Shown here piece after piece: positions 22,126 through 30,313 of a stretch of 64,000 nt of DNA. A program made the translations under genes and the position numbers. Numbering within the stretch: the stretch's first letter is position 1; each line of letters begins with the position of its first letter. Source of the DNA: Ramlibacter tataouinensis TTB310 (GTDB lineage Bacteria > Pseudomonadota > Gammaproteobacteria > Burkholderiales > Burkholderiaceae_C); contig NC_015677.1 in NCBI RefSeq assembly GCF_000215705.1, forward strand, positions 2,740,001 to 2,804,000. Reading direction: 5' to 3'. The notes under the pieces are model-generated. The model had not been told where the DNA came from, made no database searches, and was given only the letters and a program-made list of their open reading frames with translations.

Positions 22126-23210
22126 GCCTGCTGCGCCAGCGCCCAGGCCACGTGCTCGCGCACCAGGGCGCTGGGGTGGTCCTGCCGTGCGGCCAGCGCG
22201 GCGCGCATGGCGGCATCGTCCTGCAGCGCCAGCGCGTTGCCCAGCGCCACCGCCAGGTTGCGCAACCAGCGCTCGTGCCCGATGCGGCGGATGGCGCTGC
22301 CCTCGGTGCGGCGCAGGAACTCTTCCTCGCTCCAGCCGAACAGCTCGGCCAGGGCGCTGCCGGCCAGGCCTTCGCGCGCGTCGAAGTCCGGCAGGGGGCT
22401 GCGCCGCGCGAACTTGTTCCAAGGACAGGCCAGCTGGCAGTCGTCGCAGCCGTAGATGCGGTTGCCCATCAGCGGGCGCAGCTCGGCGGGGATGGGACCG
22501 GCGTGCTCGATGGTGAGGTAGGAGATGCAGCGGCGGGCATCCAGCCGGCCGGGCGCGACGATGGCCCGCGTGGGGCACAGGTCCATGCAGGCGCTGCAGC
22601 GGCCGCAATGCGCCTGCACCGGCGCGCTGGGCGGCAGCGCCAGGTCCAGGTAGATCTCGCCCAGGAAGAACATGGAGCCGGCCTCGCGGTCCAGCAGCAG
22701 GGTGTGCTTGCCGCGCCAGCCCTGGCCGCTGCGCGCCGCCAGCTCGGCCTCCAGCACCGGGGCCGAATCGGTGAACACGCGGTGGCCGAAAGGCCCCACG
22801 GCCTGCGCGATGCGGTCGGCCAGCTTCTGCAGGCGCGCGCGCAGCACCTTGTGGTAGTCGCGGCCGCGCGCATAGAGCGAGACCACGGCCTCGCCCGGGC
22901 GGCGCAGGCGCTCCCACTCCACGGCCCGCCAGCCGTCGGGCGTGGCCGCGGGCAGGTAGTCCATGCGGGCGGTAAGCACGCTGACCGTGCCGGGCACCAG
23001 CTCGGCAGGACGCGCCCGCTTGAGGCCATGGGCCGCCATGTAGGCCATCTCGCCGTGGAAACCCTGTTCCAGCCACGCCACAAGACCTGGCTCAGCAGAG
23101 GAAAGGTCGACGCCGGCGATGCCGATTTGGGAGAATCCCAGCTCACGGGCCCAGTGCCCGATCTGGGCCACCAGCCAAGGACCGTCGAACTGAGCACCGT
23201 TGATCGTCAC
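22116..23210 (-). CDS. queG: epoxyqueuosine reductase
   Basis: QueG reduces epoxyqueuosine to queuosine in tRNA, using cobalamin and two [4Fe-4S] clusters. The 364-residue protein shows the cluster cysteines in HCGRCSACMDLCPT and in YGCDDCQLACPWNKFA, together with RRCISYLTIEH. A HEAT-like helical C-terminus follows (AALAARQDHPSALVREHVAW). The likely start is GTG 23210, which gives the usual N-terminus; longer frames run into tsaE. This start lies directly against the start of tsaE on the other strand, and a TACAAT ends six bases upstream of it. Confidence 0.93.
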   Translation of the reverse strand: MTINGAQFDGPWLVAQIGHWARELGFSQIGIAGVDLSSAEPGLVAWLEQGFHGEMAYMAAHGLKRARPAELVPGTVSVLTARMDYLPAATPDGWRAVEWERLRRPGEAVVSLYARGRDYHKVLRARLQKLADRIAQAVGPFGHRVFTDSAPVLEAELAARSGQGWRGKHTLLLDREAGSMFFLGEIYLDLALPPSAPVQAHCGRCSACMDLCPTRAIVAPGRLDARRCISYLTIEHAGPIPAELRPLMGNRIYGCDDCQLACPWNKFARRSPLPDFDAREGLAGSALAELFGWSEEEFLRRTEGSAIRRIGHERWLRNLAVALGNALALQDDAAMRAALAARQDHPSALVREHVAWALAQQAQR

Positions 23211-23678
23211 TTGCCGATTGTAGGAAGCCCCCTCCCGCTTGAATGGTCGAGCGAGGACGACACCCTCGCCTTCGCGCAGGCATTGGCCGGCCGGCCCGCG
23301 CTGCGCGACGCCTTCATCGAGCTGCGCGGCGACCTGGGCGCGGGCAAGACCACCTTCGTGCGGCACCTGCTGCGCGCGCTGGGCGTGCAGGGCCGCATCA
23401 AGAGCCCCACTTATGCGGTGGTGGAGCCGCACGAGGCGCAGGGCCTGCCGATCTGGCACTTCGACTTCTACCGCTTCAGCGACCCGCGCGAGTGGGAGGA
23501 CGCCGGCTTTCGCGAGGTGTTCGCCGGCCCCGGCCTCAAGCTCGCCGAATGGCCCGACAAGGCCGCCGGCCTGCTGCCGCGGGCCGACCTGGTGCTGCGC
23601 ATCGAGGTGCGGACGGACGGCTCGCGCGAGGTCACGGCCACGCCGCAGAGCGGCATCGGCAGGGAGCTGCTAACGTGA
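23211..23678 (+). CDS. tsaE: tRNA threonylcarbamoyladenosine biosynthesis ATPase TsaE
   Basis: TsaE is the ATPase needed with TsaB and TsaD for t6A37 tRNA modification. The 155-residue protein has the Walker A GDLGAGKTTFVRHLL, the KSPTYAVVEPH signature and the HFDFYRFSDPREWEDAGF motif. The best start is TTG 23211, adjacent to the queG start with no bases between. No ATG or GTG in the frame gives a better length. Its stop overlaps the amiC start as GTGA, the usual tsaE-amiC arrangement. Confidence 0.9.
   Translation: MPIVGSPLPLEWSSEDDTLAFAQALAGRPALRDAFIELRGDLGAGKTTFVRHLLRALGVQGRIKSPTYAVVEPHEAQGLPIWHFDFYRFSDPREWEDAGFREVFAGPGLKLAEWPDKAAGLLPRADLVLRIEVRTDGSREVTATPQSGIGRELLT
23217..23222 (-). promoter_or_regulatory. 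-10-like element just before queG
   Basis: The minus strand reads TACAAT, ending six bases before the queG GTG. It lies inside the first codons of tsaE. Confidence 0.4.
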
Positions 23679-24997
23679 CGCTCTCGCGGCGCGAGCTGCT
23701 GCACGGCGGCGCCCTGGTGCTGCTGCTCGGCGCCCACCAGATCGCCCGCGGGGCCAGCATCATGGCGGTGCGCATCTGGCCGGCGCCCGACTACTCGCGC
23801 GTCACCATCGAGTCGGACGGCAAGCTGCGCTCCAGGCAGATCGTGGTGACCAGCCCGCCGCGGCTGGCGGTGGACATCGAGGGCATCGAGCTCAACCCCG
23901 CCCTGCGCGAGCTGGTGGCCCAGGTCCAGGCCGACGATCCGTACATCGCCGGCATCCGCGTGGGGCAGTTCTCGCCCGACGTGGTGCGGCTGGTGATCGA
24001 CCTCAAGCAGGCCGCCCTGCCCCAGGTGTTCAACCTGCCGCCGGTGGCCGCCTACCAGCACCGGCTGGTGCTGGACTTCTACCCGCAGCAGCCGGTGGAC
24101 CCGCTGGAGACGCTGATCGCGCAGCAGATGAAGGAGAACGCCTGGGGCAGCGCGCCGCCGTCGGGGACGGTGGCGGACCCGCTGGACGAACTGATCGCCC
24201 GCCAGGGCCAGCGGCCGCCGACGGCGGGGACCGGGCGGTCCGGCGGGTCCAAGCCCTCCGGCGGCGACAAGACCGACCGGCTGATCATCATCGCCCTGGA
24301 CCCGGGCCATGGCGGCGAGGACCCGGGCGCCATCGGCCCCGGCGGCACGCGCGAGAAGGACGTGGTGCTGCAGGTGGCGCAGCGGCTGCAGGCGCGCATC
24401 AACGCCTCCAGCGTGGGCGGCAACCCGATGCGGGCCTTCCTCACCCGCGACGCCGACTTCTTCGTGCCGCTGCAGGTGCGGGTGCAGAAGGCGCGCCGGG
24501 TGCAGGCCGACCTGTTCGTCAGCATCCATGCGGACGCCTTCATCACGCCCAGCGCACGCGGCGCCAGCGTGTTCGCCCTCAGCCACAACGGCGCCTCGAG
24601 CACGGCGGCGCGCTGGCTGGCCGACAAGGAGAACCGGGCCGACCTGATCGGCGGCCTGAACGTCAAGTCGCAGGACGCGCAGGTGGCACGGGCCCTGCTG
24701 GACATGAGCACCACCGCCCAGATCAACGACAGCCTCAAGCTGGGCCATGCCATGCTGGGCGAGATCGGCAACGTCGGCCGGCTGCACAAGCCGCGCGTCG
24801 AGCAGGCCGGCTTCGCCGTGCTCAAGGCGCCCGACATCCCCAGCGTGCTGGTGGAGACCGCCTTCATCAGCAACCCCGAGGAAGAAGCCAAGCTGCGCAG
24901 CCGGGCCTACCAGGACGAGCTGGCCGACGCCCTGATGCGCGGCATCCTGCGCTACTTCGCGGCCAATCCGCCGCTGGCGCGCAGCCGGCCGCTCTGA
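23675..24997 (+). CDS. amiC: N-acetylmuramoyl-L-alanine amidase, AmiC type (AMIN + Amidase_3)
   Basis: This zinc amidase cleaves septal peptidoglycan during cell separation. The 440-residue protein begins with a twin-arginine signal (LSRRELLHGGALVLLL), as in E. coli AmiC. An AMIN targeting domain follows at about residues 30-150, then a Gly/Ser/Pro linker and the Amidase_3 domain. The catalytic residues fit His and Glu in DPGHGGEDPGA, His in SIHADAF and the second Glu in VLVETAFISN. The GTG start overlaps the tsaE stop, so the two are translationally coupled. Confidence 0.94.
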   Translation: MTLSRRELLHGGALVLLLGAHQIARGASIMAVRIWPAPDYSRVTIESDGKLRSRQIVVTSPPRLAVDIEGIELNPALRELVAQVQADDPYIAGIRVGQFSPDVVRLVIDLKQAALPQVFNLPPVAAYQHRLVLDFYPQQPVDPLETLIAQQMKENAWGSAPPSGTVADPLDELIARQGQRPPTAGTGRSGGSKPSGGDKTDRLIIIALDPGHGGEDPGAIGPGGTREKDVVLQVAQRLQARINASSVGGNPMRAFLTRDADFFVPLQVRVQKARRVQADLFVSIHADAFITPSARGASVFALSHNGASSTAARWLADKENRADLIGGLNVKSQDAQVARALLDMSTTAQINDSLKLGHAMLGEIGNVGRLHKPRVEQAGFAVLKAPDIPSVLVETAFISNPEEEAKLRSRAYQDELADALMRGILRYFAANPPLARSRPL

Positions 24998-25508
24998 CGG
25001 AGCCTGGCAGGCGTCGCCCCTGGCGCTCACAGACCAGCTTGGCGCGCAGAGGTCTTGAAGACCTTTCGAGCGAAGCAACGCCCCAGCGCGGCAGGCGGTG
25101 CCCGGGCGGGGCGATTTCTGGCGCGGCGGGACGGCTCTTCGGCCTGGGGCTGCGCGCCGCCTGTGCGGCGCGCCTCGTGATCTGACTCGCGGCATCTGTC
25201 TGAACGCAGCGCCCTTCGGGCGCGCAGTGAGTTATGCCGCGGCCCCAGGCCGAAGAGAACGGCCCGCGAAGTCCGTGCGCAGCACGGACCGCCACAGCAT
25301 GAGCCCCGGCCGGGCACCGCCTGCCGCGCCGCGCGGAGCTATGCAACCAACAGTGCCCGCAGAGCCTCAATCCGCCGTCAAACCCTCCTCCCCCCGGCCG
25401 ACAGGTACGGACGCGCGGTTCCTACACCCGAGCAGACCGGTATTTCCTAGAGTGAAGGCATAGGCAGTCCGCGCCTTCTGCGGACGCAACATCCAAAAGG
25501 TGAACCGT
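24998..25508. other. 511-base non-coding gap
   Basis: No credible gene was seen. The gap holds a small hairpin (AGGTCT-TGA-AGACCT at about 25048-25062) shortly after amiC, the nested fold-back element at 25086-25329, and a possible -10 (TAGAGT, 25448-25453) for the downstream lipoprotein. Confidence 0.7.
25086..25329. repeat. nested fold-back intergenic element
   Basis: Two 20-base arms (25086-25105 and 25310-25329) are perfect inverted repeats. Inside them is a perfect 16-base pair of arms (25135-25150 / 25242-25257) and an 8-base pair (25188-25195 / 25234-25241). Three local hairpins are also present: 25152-25173, 25209-25223 and 25271-25289. No long coding frame is credible across it. The right end recurs in inverted orientation at 17186-17219. 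It resembles a non-autonomous palindromic repeat or a structured RNA. Confidence 0.8.
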
Positions 25509-25727
25509 ATGAATCGCAAGCTTCTCGCGGCCGTTGCGGCCGCTTCCATGATGGGCTTGGCCACGGGCTGCGCCAGCGTCGATCGCCAGACCGCGGGCAC
25601 GGTCGGCGGCGCGGTGGCCGGTGGCGTGCTGGGCGACGCCGTGTTCGGCAACACCCTGGGCACCGTGGGCGGCGCCGCGGCCGGTGCCTACATCGGCAAC
25701 CGGGCCACCGACCCGAACCGCCGCTAG
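25509..25727 (+). CDS. small glycine-zipper lipoprotein
   Basis: The 72-residue product has a lipoprotein signal peptide ending in LATGC, then a glycine-zipper helix pair (GTVGGAVAGGVLGDAVFG and GTVGGAAAGAYIGNRA). It belongs to the 17-kDa-antigen/glycine-zipper type and probably sits in the outer membrane. The ATG at 25509 is used. A GTG nine bases upstream overlaps the Shine-Dalgarno-like AAAAGG. A -10-like TAGAGT lies at 25448. Its TAG stop is shared, as CTAG, with the convergent oxygenase gene. Confidence 0.82.
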   Translation: MNRKLLAAVAAASMMGLATGCASVDRQTAGTVGGAVAGGVLGDAVFGNTLGTVGGAAAGAYIGNRATDPNRR

Positions 25728-26212
25728 ATCGGGTAGATCAGCGAGTTGAGCACCATCTCGCTGTCGTAGACGCACCGCCGGCTGCGCAGCCTGAGGCCCG
25801 CCGGCGTGCGCTCGATCTCGTCGATGTAGCGTCCCACGTTGTAGACCTCGCTGGCATCCCCCGGCCGGGTGCGGAAGACCGCGTAATGCGCTTGGGCCCT
25901 GACCAGGCCCCCTTCCACCGACAGCACCTGCGCCGGGCCCACCAGGTGGCGCGTGTAGTACGGCGCATGGTAGATGGTCTGCGTGATGCCGTAGACCCGG
26001 TCCTTCATCATGCCCTTGCTCTCCAGCGCCATCAGGGCCAGCGGCAGGCCGCGGTCGAAGTTCTCCCGCGCCTGCACCTGATAGCTCGCGTCGTCAAGGA
26101 AGAACTCGGGCCAGTCGTCGAAGCGGCGTTCGTCCAGCGAGGCGGCATAGGCGGCGTTGAGCTGGTCGACCTCCAGCTGCAGCAGCAGCCGCTCGGGCAG
26201 CGCCGCGCTCAT
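25724..26212 (-). CDS. aromatic-ring-hydroxylating oxygenase, beta (small) subunit, NagH-like
   Basis: The 162-residue protein has the cone-shaped NTF2-like fold of ring-hydroxylating dioxygenase beta subunits: LNAAYAASLDERRFDDWPEFF, a tract of buried aromatics (QTIYHAPYYTRHLV), and VYNVGRYIDEIER. It is structural in the alpha3beta3 oxygenase. Its ATG overlaps the alpha-subunit stop (ATGA). The end shares its CTAG with the convergent lipoprotein gene. The alpha subunit most resembles the salicylate 5-hydroxylase large subunit, so NagH is the nearest label. Confidence 0.85.
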   Translation of the reverse strand: MSAALPERLLLQLEVDQLNAAYAASLDERRFDDWPEFFLDDASYQVQARENFDRGLPLALMALESKGMMKDRVYGITQTIYHAPYYTRHLVGPAQVLSVEGGLVRAQAHYAVFRTRPGDASEVYNVGRYIDEIERTPAGLRLRSRRCVYDSEMVLNSLIYPI

Positions 26213-27567
26213 TGGTTCATCACCTTGCGCCAGTAGGCGTACATCGAGCGGATCAGCGTCTCCGTCACCATGTGTTCGGTGGGCTCGGTGCCGGTGCCGC
26301 CCAGCTCGCACAAGGTGCTGCCGCCCTCGCCCCATTGCCGGAAGCCCTCCTGGCTCAACTCTATCACCTCGCCGTCGTCGGCCGAGACGAAGCCGGCGGG
26401 ACCGAACAGGTTGGCCTGGCGCAGGCGCCGCCGCGTCATCTCGGGCGTGTCGCCCTCAAAGCCGAAGTGCGTCCAGACGAAGTCGAACCCGCCTTCGCCG
26501 CGCGGCACGATGTGTCGCGTGGACAGCGAGTTCACCTGCTGCTGGATGATGAGGCTGGGAAACAGCGTGATCATGGTCACGCTGGGCATGATCTCGGCGC
26601 CCGGATGGGACGGGTCGGGCACCTTCCACCAGGGCTCGGGCACCACGTCCAGCAGGCGCGCGTCCTGCAGCGCCATGTCGGCCTTGAAGCTGGTCACGCC
26701 CTGCGTCACGGCCTTGTTCTCGCCACCATGGGCCACCGCCGGGGCATCCGGATTGCGGCGCGAGATCATCACCGCGTGCCGGCCGTGCGCGTCCATCACC
26801 ATGCGGCTCTTCTGGTCGGCGCGCCACAGGCCGAAGGTGACGAACCAGGTGTGCAGCAGGCCCGGGTGGTACGGGTCCTTGATGTTCTCCATCATCAGCT
26901 TCCAGTTGCCCGGGATGCGCTGGCGGTTGTAGCCCAGCAGCGTGAGCTGGCGGCCCTGGAAGATGCGGTCCAGCCAGGGCAGGATCTGCGGGCCCAGGTA
27001 CTGCTCGAGCGGCTCGGCCTGCGGGTCGAAGGTGGCGAACACCAGGCCGTGCAGCACCGCCACGCGCAGCCGCGTCAGGCCGTGGGCCTTGAGGTCGAAG
27101 CCCTCGGGCATGCCGCCGTGCACGCAGGGCGAGCCGTCGGCCCCCACCGCCTGCACGCCGTCCTTGAAAGGCAGGCCGGCCAGCTCGCCGTTGAGCTTGT
27201 AGGTCCACTGGTGATAGGGGCAGACGAAGCTGCGCGCGTTGCCGGTCCGGCCGTCCATGGGCGGCTGGCAGAAGCGCACGCCGCGGTGCGCGCAGCGGTT
27301 CTCCAGCACGCGGATGCCGTGGTCCGTGCCGCGGTCCTTGGGCGCGACGCGGTCGCGCACCAGGATCACCTGCCGCTCGCCCACCCAGCTCAGGCGGTAG
27401 TCGCCCACATTGGGGATCTCGACCTCCAGGCCAACGTAGCACCAGTGCGGCCCGTAGAAGATCTTTTCCAGCTCGCGCCGGTACAGCTGCGTATCGGTGT
27501 AGGCCCAGAAGGGCACGCGGCTGGAGCCGGGCTGGCTCCAGCGCGACAGGGTCTGCGGTGCGTTCAT
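26209..27567 (-). CDS. Rieske ring-hydroxylating oxygenase, alpha (large) subunit, NagG-like
   Basis: The 452-residue oxygenase has a Rieske [2Fe-2S] site (CAHRG...CPYHQW, about residues 90-120). The mononuclear iron site has its histidines in ENIKDPYHPGLLHTWF and an expected Asp ligand further on. GSSRVPFWAYTD, HWCYVGLEVEIPN and LGYNRQRIPGNWKLM resemble, as I recall it, NagG of salicylate 5-hydroxylase; anthranilate and related benzoate oxygenases are alternatives. No ferredoxin, reductase or regulator gene is adjacent, so electrons must come from elsewhere. The start codon is preceded by a hairpin that covers the Shine-Dalgarno. Confidence 0.88.
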   Translation of the reverse strand: MNAPQTLSRWSQPGSSRVPFWAYTDTQLYRRELEKIFYGPHWCYVGLEVEIPNVGDYRLSWVGERQVILVRDRVAPKDRGTDHGIRVLENRCAHRGVRFCQPPMDGRTGNARSFVCPYHQWTYKLNGELAGLPFKDGVQAVGADGSPCVHGGMPEGFDLKAHGLTRLRVAVLHGLVFATFDPQAEPLEQYLGPQILPWLDRIFQGRQLTLLGYNRQRIPGNWKLMMENIKDPYHPGLLHTWFVTFGLWRADQKSRMVMDAHGRHAVMISRRNPDAPAVAHGGENKAVTQGVTSFKADMALQDARLLDVVPEPWWKVPDPSHPGAEIMPSVTMITLFPSLIIQQQVNSLSTRHIVPRGEGGFDFVWTHFGFEGDTPEMTRRRLRQANLFGPAGFVSADDGEVIELSQEGFRQWGEGGSTLCELGGTGTEPTEHMVTETLIRSMYAYWRKVMNQ

Positions 27568-27609
27568 CGGCAGGTGTCTCCTGCCGAAATAATACGCTTG
27601 CTTATCAAT
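27568..27609 (-). promoter_or_regulatory. control region of the NagG-like operon: SD-covering hairpin and imperfect operator
   Basis: Immediately before the ATG the transcript would contain a perfect 7-base stem (CGGCAGG / CCTGCCG, 27568-27586). Its first arm and loop include the only AGGAG. Upstream lies TATTAT (27589-27594), a good -10 without a -35. It is overlapped by an imperfect palindrome (27588-27609, 7 of 10 positions matching per arm) that could bind a MarR-type or other regulator. Confidence 0.55.
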
Positions 27610-27631
27610 TCGGGCCAGCGCGGCCCGGCGT

Positions 27632-28285
27632 TCAGCCGGCCGCGGCGGCGGACGCGCGGCGCGCCTTCCAGGCGCCGCCGACGGCGATCAGCCCCGGCAC
27701 GATGATCAGCGCCCAGACGATCTTGCTCAGGTTGTCCTGCACCCAGGGCAAGCTCCCCAGGAAGTAGCCGGCGGTGCAGATGCCCAGCACCCAGATCAGC
27801 GCGCCGCTGATGTTGAAGAAGCTGAACTTGGGCCGGCTCATCTCGGCCACGCCGGCCACGAAGGGCGCGAAGGTGCGGATGAAAGGCATGAAGCGCGCTA
27901 GGATGATGGTGATGCCGCCGTACTTCTCGTAGAAGGCGTGGGCCTGCAGGAAGGCGTTGCGGTTGAAGAAGCGCGACTGCTCCCACTGGAAGACCTTGGG
28001 CCCGAAGTAGCGGCCGATGCTGTAGTTGCACTGGTCGCCCAGGATGGCGGCGGCGATCAGCACCGCGCAGGCCAGCGGGAAGCTCATGAAGCCGACGCCG
28101 CACAGCGCGCCCACCACGAACAGCAGCGAGTCGCCCGGCAGGAAGGGCATCACCACCACGCCGGTCTCGGTGAAGACGATCAGGAACAGCAGCGCATAGA
28201 CCCAGGCGCCGTGGTTGCGCACGAAGGCCTCGAGGTACCGGTCCACGTGGAGGATGAAGTCGATCAGGAAGGTGGCGAGTTCCAT
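27632..28285 (-). CDS. DedA family membrane protein
   Basis: DedA proteins are inner-membrane proteins now linked to lipid carrier or phospholipid translocation. The 217-residue product has several membrane helices and the family motifs: ETGVVVMPFLPGDSLLFVVG, GDQCNYSIGRYFG and the conserved Arg-rich ILARFMPFIRTFAPFVAG. The length is normal. A GATAAT ends eight bases before its ATG, suggesting a leaderless message. It is divergent from mutL; the 89-base gap holds both promoters. Confidence 0.92.
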   Translation of the reverse strand: MELATFLIDFILHVDRYLEAFVRNHGAWVYALLFLIVFTETGVVVMPFLPGDSLLFVVGALCGVGFMSFPLACAVLIAAAILGDQCNYSIGRYFGPKVFQWEQSRFFNRNAFLQAHAFYEKYGGITIILARFMPFIRTFAPFVAGVAEMSRPKFSFFNISGALIWVLGICTAGYFLGSLPWVQDNLSKIVWALIIVPGLIAVGGAWKARRASAAAAG

Positions 28286-28293
28286 GGGGCGCG

Positions 28294-28299
28294 ATTATC
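28294..28299 (-). promoter_or_regulatory. -10-like element just before the dedA-family gene
   Basis: The minus strand reads GATAAT, ending eight bases before the ATG at 28285. Confidence 0.45.
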
Positions 28300-28361
28300 G
28301 GAGCCCGGCCCGCCGCCCGGGCCGGGCCGGGTGGCTCCAACGGGCCATGCCGCCGTCTCCC

Positions 28362-28367
28362 TAGAAT
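28362..28367 (+). promoter_or_regulatory. -10-like element just before mutL
   Basis: TAGAAT ends seven bases before the mutL GTG. Confidence 0.5.
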
Positions 28368-28374
28368 CCTTCCG

Positions 28375-30168
28375 GTGAACGCCGTGCTTTCCCCACAGCC
28401 CCGCCGCCCGATCCGCGAGCTGCCCGACGAACTGATCAGCCAGATCGCGGCCGGCGAGGTGATCGAGCGCCCCGCCTCGGTGGTGCGCGAGCTGGTGGAC
28501 AACGCGCTGGACGCCGGCGCCACCCAGGTCACGGTGCGCCTTTCGGCCGGCGGCGTGCGCCTGATCTGCGTGGAGGACGACGGCTGCGGCATCGCGCGCG
28601 AGGAGCTGCCGGTGGCGCTCAAGCGCCACGCCACCAGCAAGATCGCCTCGCTGGCCGACCTGGAATCGGTGGGCACCATGGGCTTTCGCGGCGAGGCGCT
28701 GGCGGCCATCGCCTCGGTGGCCGAGCTCAGCCTGCTGTCGCGCACGGCCGAGGCCGCCAGCGCCCACCTGCTGGACGGCCGCAGCGGCGAGCTGCGCCCG
28801 GTGGCCCGCGGCATCGGCACGACGGTCGAGGTCAAGGAGCTGTTCTTCAGCACCCCGGCGCGCCGCAAGTTCCTCAAGACCGACGCCACCGAATTCGCCC
28901 ACTGCGTCGAGGCGGTGCGCCGCCATGCGCTGGCGCGCCCCGACGTGGGCTTTGCGATCTGGCACGAGGGCAAGCTGGCCGAACAATGGCGCCCGGCCGG
29001 CCAGGAGCAGCGCTGGGCCGACGTGCTGGGCCGCGACTTCATCGAGCACAGCGTGCCCGTGGCCTGGCGGGCCGGGCCGGTGCGCCTGGCCGGCCGCGCC
29101 GGCATCCCGGATGCCGCGCGCTCGCGGGCCGACCAGCAGTTCGCCTACGTCAACGGCCGCTACGTGCGCGACAAGGTGCTGCAGCATGCCGCGCGCAGCG
29201 CCTACGAGGACGTGCTGCACGGCCAGCGCCAGCCGGTGTACGTGCTGCAGTTGGAGATCTCGCCCGAGCGGGTGGACGTCAACGTGCACCCGACCAAGAT
29301 CGAGGTGCGCTTCCGCGACGGGCGCGAGGTGCACCAGGCGGTGCGCCACGCGCTGGAGCAGGCGCTGGCCGCGCCGCGCGCCGGGCAGGCCGCGACCGAG
29401 GCGGTACCGGCCACCGAGCCGCAGCACGCCCCCGCCCACCGGGGCTGGGCGCAGCCGGCGATGGAGTTCGCCCCCGTGGTGGGCCATCCGGTGAGCGACC
29501 TGGCGGCCCTGTGGTCGCCGTCGCCTGCGGCGAGTCGCCCAGCGCCCACGGACGGGCAGGCGCCGCAGCCCCTGCCCGAGGGCGACTGGCCGCTGGGCCG
29601 CGCCCTGGCCCAGCTGCACGGCATCTACATCCTGGCGCAGAACCGCCAGGGCCTGGTGATCGTGGACATGCATGCCGCGCACGAGCGCATCGTCTACGAA
29701 CGGCTCAAGGCCCAGCTGGACGGCCAGCAGATCGCCAGCCAGCCGCTGCTGATCCCGGCCACTTTCGCCGCGACGCCCTCGGAGATCGCCACCGCCGAAG
29801 CCTGTACCGCGGCCCTGCACACCCTGGGGCTGGAGATCACGCCCTTCTCGGCGCGCACCCTGGCGGTGCGTGCCGTGCCCACCAGCCTGGCCCAGGGCGA
29901 CGCGGCGGACCTGGCCCGCAGCGTCCTGGCCGAGCTGGCCCAGCACGACGCCAGCACCGTGGTGCAGCGCGCCCGCAACGAGCTGCTGGCCACCATGGCC
30001 TGCCACGGCGCGGTGCGGGCCAACCGCCAGCTCACGCTGGAGGAGATGAACGCGCTGCTGCGCCAGATGGAAGCCACCGAGCGCTCGGACCAGTGCAACC
30101 ACGGCCGGCCCACCTGGCGCCAGCTGTCGGTGCGCGAGTTGGATGCGCTGTTCCTGCGCGGTCGCTGA
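28375..30168 (+). CDS. mutL: DNA mismatch repair protein MutL, endonuclease type
   Basis: MutL couples mismatch recognition by MutS to strand incision. The 597-residue protein has the GHKL ATPase (ISQIAAGEVIERP, ELVDNALDAGAT, DDGCGI, GFRGEALAAIAS). A Pro/Ala-rich linker follows at about residues 335-400, then the dimerisation domain. The latter carries DMHAAHERIVYE, which fits the DxHA(x)2E(x)4E nicking-endonuclease motif, with ACHGAVRA and CNHGRP nearby. This indicates a MutH-independent pathway. The GTG at 28375 sits seven bases after a TAGAAT. miaA lies about 2.4 kb downstream, separated by other genes. Confidence 0.96.
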   Translation: MNAVLSPQPRRPIRELPDELISQIAAGEVIERPASVVRELVDNALDAGATQVTVRLSAGGVRLICVEDDGCGIAREELPVALKRHATSKIASLADLESVGTMGFRGEALAAIASVAELSLLSRTAEAASAHLLDGRSGELRPVARGIGTTVEVKELFFSTPARRKFLKTDATEFAHCVEAVRRHALARPDVGFAIWHEGKLAEQWRPAGQEQRWADVLGRDFIEHSVPVAWRAGPVRLAGRAGIPDAARSRADQQFAYVNGRYVRDKVLQHAARSAYEDVLHGQRQPVYVLQLEISPERVDVNVHPTKIEVRFRDGREVHQAVRHALEQALAAPRAGQAATEAVPATEPQHAPAHRGWAQPAMEFAPVVGHPVSDLAALWSPSPAASRPAPTDGQAPQPLPEGDWPLGRALAQLHGIYILAQNRQGLVIVDMHAAHERIVYERLKAQLDGQQIASQPLLIPATFAATPSEIATAEACTAALHTLGLEITPFSARTLAVRAVPTSLAQGDAADLARSVLAELAQHDASTVVQRARNELLATMACHGAVRANRQLTLEEMNALLRQMEATERSDQCNHGRPTWRQLSVRELDALFLRGR

Positions 30169-30313
30169 GCCACCTGCCGCTGCCCTCGCCGCCTCGGCGG
30201 TATGACAATTCGCACACTAAAGCTCATCCTTCCGGGCCCTGGCTTGCACGGATCCTGCTCAGTCAGGGTTTCTCCTGGAAACTTCCACGCTGAGCTGGAC
30301 TCCAGCCATTGCC

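Noticed and set aside
25048..25062. Short hairpin after amiC as its terminator
   Set aside because: The stem is only six base pairs and the T run is three bases; too weak to call.
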